From NCBI GenBank assembly GCA_963971575.1, contig OZ020611.1:26023279-26087278 (forward strand): DNA of 64,000 nt, written 5' to 3'. Shown here in pieces: positions 23,501-35,500 of this stretch; position 1 is the stretch's first letter, and each line of letters starts with the position of its first letter. This DNA is from Liopterus haemorrhoidalis (Eukaryota; Arthropoda; Insecta; Coleoptera; Dytiscidae). The notes under the pieces are model-generated. The model worked only from the letters and a program-made list of their open reading frames with translations. It was not told where the DNA came from and did no database searches. Position numbers and translations under genes: made by a program.

Positions 23501-26500
23501 GTTGTTAGAACTCACCAGTCCTCTGAATTATCTGTCAGAATCAACTAGAATCTTTCTAGATAAAAGTCCAAATCTAAATCGACCCTAGTTAATAACAACA
23601 GACGCATCAAAGGGGGTGTAGTACCTGTAGTTTATTTTTTGCCAAACCCAACAGAAACATACGCAGATGATCTGTGAGTGCCACAAAAAATAAACACACT
23701 TTCACACAAAGGTACCATGTGTGGAAGGATATTTAATTGGTCTACAAGCAAACCTTGCAGCATACAAAACAGACACACGATGGTTAGTTTGATTTATCCA
23801 TCTCTAACATACCTTTACTTTGACTGATGTACAATTTGATAAACTTTTTTAGGGTGTCAAAGAAACAAATACACCCTAAAAATGATTACAGACTGTACAG
23901 ACAGAATCAACTTGGATATAAGAGGCTTTTGATATTTGATAAAAGTATTACTTTCCCCCCGTTTCTCACGGAGGAAAAATATTTCAACATTTAAAATTTA
24001 TTTACACAAATTAATCCTACCTAAACTAAAATTTCTTTATATTTCTTTCAATTTGTGTTAAATTTTCTTTATTAAACATGCATTACTTTACATTTTTCAA
24101 TCAAAAAATCAAAAATCATGCATTTTATCAATAAAAAATCATTTATTTCTTTCTTAATCACTGCTGTTTTGCAAATGTGTAGGTCCTAAGCGACCTGTGT
24201 GTGGTACAAGGGGGTAGTTTTAAGGGGCAGTCATTAGCTAGCCCCCCAAAACAATAAATACACCCCCAAAGTACGCGTGTGCTTGTACCTAAGTACTGGT
24301 TGTGTTTGTGTTACCAGGGACGTGCCCTAGATGGCAGCACTAGCTAACCAAACGGGGCACAAATTGGCTGTCCTCATGGTAAGCGTGTGTGATTTTATTT
24401 TTTAATATTTTCATGCACATGCATTGTATTTATATGTATGTGTATTTGTCTGTGTGTACGAGTGTGTGTTACTCGGAGTATGCCCTAAGGGGTAGCACTA
24501 GCTTCCCCCCCAGGGCAATTAAAGACCACTCCGAAGTAAGCGTGTGGGAATTTAATTTTGCTTAAGTTGGGGTGTGTTTTAAGCGGTAGCTTTAAGCTTC
24601 CCACCCAAGACACGATACAGGCTACCCCAAGGAAAAGCGAAATTCAAATTTAAAAACTCAAAAATATTTAAAAATTTATAATTGGATTCGAAGATCTAAA
24701 ATTATATATAGAAATGAATTATCTTAAAAGTGTGTCTATAAATTTGAGAATACAAGAGTCTCTACAAGTTCTAAAAGAGAATCTAAAAATTTAAATCTAA
24801 ATTTAACTAAATTTGACTAATTAAAAATTTGACTAAAAATTTGAAGCTAAAGATACTGCTCAAAAAAATTGTCTCAGAACATTGATTAAAAAATGAACTC
24901 AAAAATTGGTCTAAAAAACTAATACTAAAATATTGACTTAAAAGTTTAACTCTTTAAATTGACTCTAAAAATTTTCTAACACATAAGGAAACAATTTAAA
25001 AAATTTGTGTGTGTGTGTGTATGCATATATATAAAAAATGTACAAAAATAAAAAAATGTCTCTTAAAAAAACTGATTCTAAAATATTGACTTTAGGTCAA
25101 TAAAGTCAATATTTTACGTGATGACCTGAAAATAAAAAACAGCTCAAATTTGAGCCGACAATATTAAAAAATATTGTCCCTTATCTGTTTCTTTCTTAAT
25201 TCTAGCATGCAAAATTACTGTGTGCCTTTTTAGTGTGTCATGAAAATGCCTCAAATATATCCAGTCAGCCTTAGTAAATTAACGTCCATTTCAAATAAGA
25301 ATGCAGTATAGTTAACGCTGCAAAACGAAACGACTTACAGCAAATACTATATATATAAAATGAATTCTTTGAAAATTTAAATAAATAAGACGATAACAAT
25401 TGGGTTATCGACACAAATTCCATACAAAGGATATTTTGAATTTGAAATATTAATTTTTAAAAATTATATAAAATATTTATAAATGGTTTAAAACCCCAAA
25501 CACAATCATTATTTCACCAGAATTAATGTCTGTATTAAATAATGTAACGATTATTTTCACAAGTTTTGTTAATTGCAAGAGACGATGCATTCTTAATTGA
25601 AATAAACTACAGAAACATTTCTACTTAACGGTTTTACACGGCTGTTTTGGATCTCCGATGTCCTTTTGGATCTGGTCCCGTTTCGTCTTCGTCCTGGTTG
25701 GTTCCTTATCCTGGTTGGTTCCTGTCCTAATTGGTTCCTTATTCCAGTTGGTCCTTATCCAAGTCCTTTGGGATCTACAAATAATTAAAATTCATTAAAA
25801 ATAAATAAATAAAAATAATAGGTTCCAAACGCCTAGTAGCGGCGTATAAGGGGCAGAGAAGATAAGTTCTCAGTTTCTAGACCATCGGCATTAGATATGA
25901 AAGTCAAATAAAAAATTCATTGTAAAACTATAGCCAGTTTTTTTGGTTTAAGCGGAACTAGATTATGAATTCTAGTAACTAACTTTACCGTTTAAGTGAG
26001 GCTTTTGATTATTTTGTTTAGCAAAAGCCCTCTTTAAACCTAAAAAGGAGAACTCATGACAACTTAAAAAAATAAAAATTCCAATTAGTTCCGCTTAAAC
26101 GTTTTGGAATAGCCTATATAATAAAAAAAAAATAATTGATGTGAGGTGTGAATTTTCACACATTTCAGTGTTTCGCAGGTATTTAGTAAGTGAATAATGA
26201 TTATTTGGGATGCCAAAACAAATTTTATATTAAAACATTTTTTTTTTGTTTATTTTAATTAGAATGCCTAATACCATTATGTAGGTTTCTAAATATGTGC
26301 AGTATTTTTTTTTATATAGCAAGGTTCATTAAGATTTTGAAAATTGCGCTTATGGCTTCTATTGGTTGTTTTAGTCATAAGCTCCGCCCTTCTGATTTCG
26401 TGTATTTATAGGAATATAAATAGCAGTATAGTAGTAATATATTTAGGCACTAACATGATACAGACATTATAACACATGACATAACATATATTTTATTTTT

Positions 26501-29500
26501 TACTTGTATCCATCGTATTATATATAAGTTACTTGGTTGTAAGTCCAAGAGTATTCAATTTCAACAATTTCCAAAATAATTTATTTTGCAAAAATAAAAT
26601 TTTGATTGTTAGTCTACGTACTAAGGGCTTTCATTTGATACCCTACTCAGAATTTAAAAAAAAAAAAATTTTTTTTCGGTGAGCACATATTTATTTATAT
26701 TTTATAGGTGGATATGTTTTTTAGATGTTTTGGTATTTTTCCTATGTGCGGGTCAACGAGTTGTATAAGCATGCCAAATTTCAACTCTCTAGGTTTAGCT
26801 GTTTGGCTACAATTTTTACCGAACGGACAGACAAACGACAAAATGACGGTATAAGGGCTTTTTGGTTATACCTACATAACCCTAAAAACTGATGTGAATT
26901 TTCACAAATTGAAAGTTGAGTCCAAATTATCGAGCTGATCCTGTAATGTACCGCGTAACGTAATGCTCTCTTGAAATGTTTGTCGCGAACGAATTGCAAA
27001 CTTCCTCTGGGTGAGGTGACGTACGTCAGTGTGTCCAATAAACTGTAAGGCCCGGTCTTTCCACCTTGAGGTGAACCTCTAGCCGACTGTCTGACAGTTG
27101 AGGTTATATGATACTTTCTGTGCTGAACAGATGTCATCCCTTAATCCCTCATTAATCCCTTACAAATTTATCTTACGGATAATGAGACTGACGTATTGAA
27201 TTCACCGATTGTTAATGACATTTATGCAGCAGATGAAGTTCCAGATAACCTTATCTGTCCGACAGTTACCTAGAGGTTTACCAGAAGGTGGAGAGACCGG
27301 GCCTCAATAAATTATTTTGAAAGTATCTTACCGAAGACTGCTGGTCCATCCAGGTCAATCGTAGGTCTCCACAGCTCCCAATCAGTGTCGTGTAGCATTT
27401 TTGAGTACTAGTGCCTTCAGGAGATACCTAAAAAATAAAAATAAATTACAAAATTTTGTCAGCTTGAACTTACAATTTGATTTAAAAAATGTCGTATAAT
27501 AAAAAGTATAAAAAGTATAAAAAATTGAATTGAAAATGCGTATTATCTGTCTCATTTTGTAATACGGAACCAACAGGAAAAGGTCATTTTTTATGTTGTA
27601 TATTGACAATACATTTATAATATTATCATAGTATTGGTTCACACGGATACGCCTGTTTAACCACTGTTGAAGTCTGTTTACACCACAACAGTCACCAAAG
27701 TAACCAGATCTAGTTTCGTATTACAAATTGAGACAGATTATACTAAAAATTTGAGTTCAGAAAAACCGATTTTAATGTAAAATAAAAACCTTAAATATTT
27801 CAAAAATTACATACTACAAAACATTTTAGATTAAAAAAACTGACTAAAAAGTAACAACAAAAATTTTAATTTAAAATATTGACCCTATAATTATATTAGA
27901 GTTTCAAAAATTACTATTATCTGTCTCATTTTTTAATACGAAACTAAGAGGGAAATTTCATTTTTTATGTTGTATATTTAAAATATCATCTTAGGGTGGT
28001 AATTCTGAAGTGGCACCTTTCAAAATATTTGACATGTCTATCACAATTTTGACATGTCAGTCGCAATTTTGACATGTCAGTTTGTATCGGACATATTTAG
28101 TTTTTGAATGAATATAACCTCGATGTAATAAAACTTAACCAAATATTTAAAAGCCAGATTTACAAGTTCACATGTTTCCATAAAAGTCTATTTACACCAC
28201 AAAGGTCAACAAACTAACCAAATCTAGTTTCGTATTACAAAATGAGACAGATTATATATTAATAAATAAAAAAAAAAAACATTCACCATAAGCACAAAAT
28301 CTCCTAGCAACCCTCCACCAACCCACTTCTTGGAAGTCCAATCTAACTTTTTCAAATTGAACACTAAGTCCGAAGTTTATCAACGAACCAGCTTAAATCT
28401 AAAAAAAATAAATAAAATAAAATTCCAAAAATCCAAACTCAATTTTTTTTTACAAAGATCGATCAATTGCGGAAATATTGCGCTTCTAAAATTATTAACA
28501 AAAATACACATTTTAAAAATACTATTAAAGTCCGACTCACATATATCTTAACCGCAATCGAGCGTTCATTTGCTGACATTAGACCTAACACCACTATCAA
28601 CAATAATTTTTTTAACAAATTCAAACACTAGCCCGACTGTTACAAATTTTTCCGGCTTCAGACCGATCACTAGCGGATAAAATTCCAAGCTACCGGTCAA
28701 CATATATTATTCTAAAAATACAGATAAAATATAAAATATTATGCAACTATATCAATCCCGTATTAAATTTATTAGTTAAATAAATTTAATTAAAAATCCC
28801 TATTTAGTTCGAACTTGTTAAAAATTGTCAAGTCTTATCAAATTATCAGACATAGCACTCATTAAGAACTCATTAATATCCGAAAATATTTTAATCCTTT
28901 ATAAATTCAAGGTGAATATTATATAACTAATATTGCGTATTAAAATTTACAAAAATACGTAGAAATAATTGAAAAAAATGCATAGAAATGCCTATTTTTT
29001 TAAAAAATATATAATTCCTACCTTTCTCAAAATTTTTGGTAGCAACCACAGGATGCAGGATAATTTTAAATGTCCTTTCAGCAACTTCCAGATATTCATT
29101 TGGCTTTTTCCAAACATCCAGGCACTAAATTTTATTTTGTTTTAAATAAAAACTTTATAAAACAATTTTTTTAAATATTAAAACGTTGTGAAACGTTTTT
29201 TTTCCTCACAAATTTTAAAAAATTATAATTTGTTATAATATTCTTTTAAACTAATAACAAAATAATTTAATTTTTTTTTAAACTATTAATTTTGTTGTTT
29301 AAACAAATTAATTAACTTAAAAATATTTTTTAATACTTTTTTAAAGTTTTAGCACACGTAAATCACACAAAACGTTGAGGAGACGACACTGATCAGAATT
29401 CACCCACACCACAAATCACCCAGAGGTAACTAGCTTGATAACGTATCCAAGTACAGCGCTTTAGAGGGAGTTAGTTACGCTTGCGCAGTCGGGCCTGCTC

Positions 29501-32500
29501 AGTAGTTTTATATTTGTGAAATGATATTTTTAGGGTTTTGTAGGTATGACCAAAAAACCCTTATACCGTCATTTTGTCGTCTGTCTGTCTGTCTGTCTAT
29601 CTGTCTGTTCGGTAAAAATTGTAGCCAAATGGCTAAACCTAGAGAGTTGAAATTTGGCATGCTGATACAACTCTTTGACCCGCACATAGGAAAAATACTA
29701 AAACATCTAAAAAACATATCCCCCTAAAAATACAAACAAATATGTGCTCATCAAAAAAGAAATATTTTTTTAAATTCTGAGTAGGGTATCAAATGAAAGC
29801 CCTTGGTACGTGGATTAACGATCAAAATTTTATTTTTGCAATATAAGTCATATTGATGCGATTTTTGCCAAAATTGTGCAAAAAAAAATTTTGTCCCACA
29901 GCCTGTAGCCCAGTAATGTACATTGGTGTGAACCGGAATAGTATAACAGGAATTTCTGATCAGATTACGTTTTTTGAAAAAAACGCATTTTTTGTGATTT
30001 TTTGCTAATAATGTACACAAGTTATAGCTTTGTAACACGCTACAATGGAACGTGTATGCTGGTGCAGTGGTTTTGACCCTAGCGTTTCACCCAAGTAGCT
30101 CGATCCGAAAGGGATCGAACCCTACGAGAAGAGACAATATTATTTTTTGTTTTTTTTTTTTTTTAATTTTTATATTGTTTAAATAATTTTTTCAAAATTC
30201 TAGTTATATTTTGGCAAATGTTGCATTTAATTTTTAAAAGCGTAAATTTAATAATCAGTGGAAATTGTTTAAATTATAATTTAATTCTGTTTCAATGTAC
30301 ACGAAATCAGAGGGGTAGAACTTATAACAACCAATGGAAGCCATAGGCGCAATTTTTAAAATTCTTAATGAACCTTGCTATATAAAAAAAAAATACTGCA
30401 CATATTTAGAAACCTAAATAATGGTATTAGGCGTTCGAATTAAAATTAACAAAAAAAATATTTTAATATAAAATTTGTTTTGGTATCCCAAATAATCCCC
30501 TGAAATTTGTGTAAATTCACACTTCACATCAATTTTTATCTAAATAATTACATTTCAATCAAGGCCGGATCATGGCCTAGACAAATGAGACAAATGTCTA
30601 GGGCCCGGTTTTTTGAGAGGCCTGGTCAAACAGTCAACTTTGAAAAAGAAAAAAATGTAGAAAAATAAAAGTTTCCTTTTATTTCACAAAATGCGGAAAA
30701 TAATAAACATTTTACAGTAAAAAAATTATGTACTACTAGATGGTCTTGTAGAGCTGATGCAGTTCGCTCTGGGTTCAACCAAATAAAAATGCTCTACTTG
30801 ATATACATATCTCTAGATGAATCTCAGAAATGTTCTGTAAAAGTGGAATCACGAGAAATAGCAAACAAAATTAATAATTTAGAATTCATTTTATTAACAG
30901 TTATTTGGTATAAAATTCTTTCCAGAATAAATGCAAGCAGTAAATCCGTACAAGACCTTACTATGCCAATCTCGTTTGCGGCAAATATTTTTGACAATTT
31001 ATTTAATTACGTTAATAGTTTAAGAAGTTTATTTCCCGAAATAGAAGCGAGGCATTAAACGCGTCAGAAATAAAAACTTACTCCGATTCAAAAAAAAAAG
31101 GTCCTGAAAAAGGAAAGGATATTTTGATGAAGTTCATCATGATGAGGAAGACGTAAGTTCTTGTAGTCAGGGTCAAGAAGCTTTTAAACGAAATTGTTTT
31201 TATGTGATTTGTGACAAAATATCTTTTGAACGAAAACTACGTAGCAAAAGTTATAAAGACATTGACGAATTTTTAAAATATTTCATACAGACTTAGATGA
31301 CGATGTATCAATTAGATCTGAACATACCGCATTGCTAAAAAAATGGTACAATGAAGACATTGATACTGAAGAATTGGACGAGGAACTGTTGCAATTTATA
31401 TTAATTTGTAAAAGCCAAAATTTGCAGTTGCCATCTGATATGCTACAATTTATAAAGACCACAAAAATTGTATCCACATTTCCAAATATAGAAATCTTAG
31501 TGCGCATATATTTTTTAACTTTACCTGTATCAAAGGCATCTGGTAGAAAGGTCGTTTTCAGTATTAAAACGTGTAAAAAATTATTTACGAAACTCATTGA
31601 GCCAATCAAAATTAACTTCTTTAGCTGTACTATATCGTCGGCTGAAAATAATAAGGTTGTATGTCGAAGTGTACTACATTTGAGAAAACAAGCTTCAAAA
31701 ATTTTGACATGGAAAAAACCAATATAAGGTTACAATACAAGGAAGACATTTTTTTAATAACTATATATTGATATGTTATTGTCATTAACGAATTATTTTG
31801 AAAAAAAAAAAATTGAATAATACCATTTTAACAATTTGAAAAATGAACATACAACTTTGTGATTAAGAAAAACATGAAACTTAGTACCTTAACTTTACAT
31901 ACAGCTTTGTAGTTCAAAGTAATATCGGGGGGAAATTCAGTTTATAGGTAAAGTATCAGTTTTTAGGTTTCTGAAAATTGTTAAAAAGGTACCAGAAAAG
32001 GTAAAAGAAATGTTAGTCACGTATTAAATTTTTATTTGATTAAATAACACAAATTAAACAATATGCTTGCAAAATAATAACAAATTAAACATTAATCTTA
32101 CAAAAAATTAAGATAAATTAAGATAATCTAATTAAGGTCACGGAACGGGAATATTTATCTACGCGAACGCGAAAAAACGCAAATAATTATTATAAAATCA
32201 GAAAAGGATTTAGATTTCATTGAGAGGAATTGTAATGAGTTTGCTCAGCGCGTGCTTGAAAACTCAAATCGAAATGAGTAACAATGTTAACTTCTATTAC
32301 CAGAATGTGCGTGGATTGCGAACAAAGACTCGCACCTTCTACACCAACATGCTGTCCTGCGATAGCGATATAATTGCATTAACTGAAACTTGGCTAAAAA
32401 GTGACATTCATACCGCTAAATTGTTTAATAATAATTTCGCTTGTTATCGCAGTGACAGGCGCGATGACAGAAGGGGGTGGGGGGTTTTGTTAGCGGTCCA

Positions 32501-35500
32501 TAATAGATGGTCATCCGTTGATCTAACGAACTATAATTCCTCTCATGAGTATCTGCTTTTAAAAATATTTAACAACCAACATTCATTTCTTGTTTGCTGT
32601 GTTTATATTCCACCAAACTCATCCGCTGAATATTATAAATCATTTTTTGATTCACTAGAAATGTGTTGTGACTTATGTAATAATAAAATTGTTTTACTGG
32701 GTGACTTTAACATACCAATAATCTGTGGAGCAGATTCTATGTCGAAACTCAATTCTAACGACAGTAGATTGTTAGAATTATGCAATTTCATGAGTGTCAA
32801 TAATCTCTCTTGTCTCAACAATATTTTAAATAATAAATCGAGAACTCTTGATCTTGTGCTAGCTAATTTCGGTGAAATTACAGTCTATAGAGAAACTGAT
32901 CCACTGATTAAGGAAGATTGTTATCACCCTGCACTGTTTATTGTCGCTGATTGGAAGGTTTTCACATATAAACAACCAATTGACAATGCGAAAACATATA
33001 ATTATAAAAAAGCTAATTTTGATTTAATTTATAGAGATATAAGCGTCATAAATTGGTCATTTTTAAAAAATTATAGCTGTGTAAATGATGCTGTTGATGA
33101 ATTTTATATACGTTTATATAATATTCTAGACCAGTGGTTCTTAACCTTTTTGGCTGGCGACCCAAAGTACGAATATATTTGAAGTACGCGACCCTAATCT
33201 AATTTTTTATTTTATTTTTTCCAGTGACAGGTACTAAAATGATATGTAATTTTATAGGATGTAGTTGTAAAATTAGAAATAACTTTATTTAAATGTTCTG
33301 TATTAAAATCAGACAATTCAGCATTAAAACAGTTAAAAAATTTACAGCAAAATAATTAGTGACTACCCTGGTGTTGTATTTTTGAGCAAAGATTATGTAT
33401 ACGTGGAGTTATGTTTATAGAAATAGAAAATAAAAATATTAGCAATTAAAAACGTGAAGTTTTACCACTTCTTTAAAGTCGTTTGGGGGATTTCCGCGAC
33501 CCAACCCAATACCTCTAGCGACCCAAATTTGGGTCGCGACCCGAGGTTAAGAATTGCTGTTCTAGACCTTCATGTTCCTAAAATATCTCCAACGAAAAAT
33601 AATAATAATGAATTTTTTACACCTTATATGAAAAGCGTACGTATAAAAAAGCTATATCACTTTAAAAAAATTAAATCGGGCTCTGGCGACACTGTATATC
33701 ACCTCACTATGTACAGGGAAGCACGTAAAGAACTAAAGAAACTAATCCGGATTAAAAATATAGAGTATATGACAGACATGGAGGATAATATTTGCAGTGA
33801 TCCTAATATTTTTTGGAAATTTATAAAAAAACAGCGGAAACCAGCTGCAAGTAAATATTTTATAGATAGCAAAAGTAACTTCTTATTTAATAATTTAGAT
33901 ATATCTAATGCATTTTCCGACTACTTTGCTTCAGTTTATAATGAAGTCCCACCTCTAAATAACATAAACCAGGTTTCTGGAAAAATTAAGAACGAAAATT
34001 TCATAAATGCACCCAACGAAAACATTTTTTTAACATCAAGCGTTAGTATTGATAATGTCAAATGGTCCATTCGTAAATTAAAACCTAAACGCTCTTGTGG
34101 GCCTGACCTAATTCCACCCTACATCCTGAAAGGTTGTATGGACATTATTTCAGAACCTCTGCAGATATTGTTTAACTTGTCGGTCTCAACAAACATTTTT
34201 CCCGATAGATGGAAGATCTCGAGAGTTTGCCCGATTCATAAGTCAGGTGATAAGAAACTTTTTAGTAATTACCGTCCAGTATCCATCTTGTCCTCTTCCG
34301 CTAAGATATTTGAACAAATTGTGTACAGACGTCTTTACCAATATGTATCACCGCATATCACACAATATCAGCACGGCTTTTTGCCCAAAAAGTCAACCAC
34401 GAATCTTCTTACTATCACTCAAGTTATTTCAACTAACTTGGATCTAGGCCGGCAAACGGATGTCATTTACTTAGATATGAGTAAGGCATTTGATAAGGTA
34501 CCACATACACTTTTGTTAAGATGTTTAAGTTCATTTGACGCTTCTGATGATACTATTAGATGGTTTTTCTCATATCTAAGTCGAAGACACCAATATGTGG
34601 AATACGAAGGTTTTCGATCACGACCCTTCTCGACACCGTCCGGGGTCCCGCAAGGTTCGAACCTTGGCCCATTGTTGTTCTTGTTGGCGGTGAATGATAT
34701 TCCCAAACATATCACAAAAAGTCAATGCCTACTATATGCGGATGACATAAAGATATACAAGCAAATTAACAGTCTCTCAGATACTATGATTTAGAACATG
34801 ATCTTAATATGTTGTCAGATTGGAGCTCAGCTACTGGCTTGCATTTTAATCCAGCAAAATGTAAGCTAATGTCCTTTAACAGAAACCGCAATCCTTTTAT
34901 ATATAATTATGAAATGAATAGTATCAACATCGAAAGGACAAGGTTTGTACAGGATCTAGGTATTACTTTTGATGAGTCTCTGAATTTTAATGCACATATA
35001 ACGAAACTGGTCAGCGACAGCTTCAAAATGGTTGGGCTGGTACTAAGGATGGGGAAGGATTTCCGAAAACCACAGACATATATTACACTATTTAATACTC
35101 TCATAAGAAGCAAGTTGGAATATGCATCTGTGGTTTGGTCGCCATTCCACTTAAAATATATAAAGTTTATTGAGTCGGTGCAGACAAAATTTCTACGATG
35201 CGTGGACTTCAGAATGACAGGTATTTACCCTAAGTATGTTTCACATACTTTGTTGCTAACACAATATTCTGTAGTGTCACTTAGTACCAGACGCGATATT
35301 ACTAGTTTACTTATACTACACAAAATATGGAATGGCGACCTGTCATGTCCAGATATCCTCTCCCAAATTTGTTTAAAAGTACCGCGTGTTGGAGTACGAA
35401 AAAGAAATACTTTATTCCAAATTGAGCAAGCCAGAACCGAACAGCACAAAATGAGTCCACTTAATCGAATGGCAACACGTTATAATGAAAGTCTGGAAGT

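Noticed and set aside
24204..24637. Known self-cleaving ribozyme or H/ACA RNA
   Set aside because: I looked for a hammerhead CTGATGA...GAAA core and an H/ACA-type symmetric pocket with a terminal ACA in each unit and found neither.
31332..31727. 131-codon frame as an independent host gene
   Set aside because: Its residues match the dimerisation region of ZMYM1-like hAT transposases in two frames, and its end runs into the inserted TIR element.
33454..33559. Start of the long RT frame as its own gene start
   Set aside because: These codons belong to the inserted hAT MITE; the LINE frame resumes only at the second TTCTAGAC.
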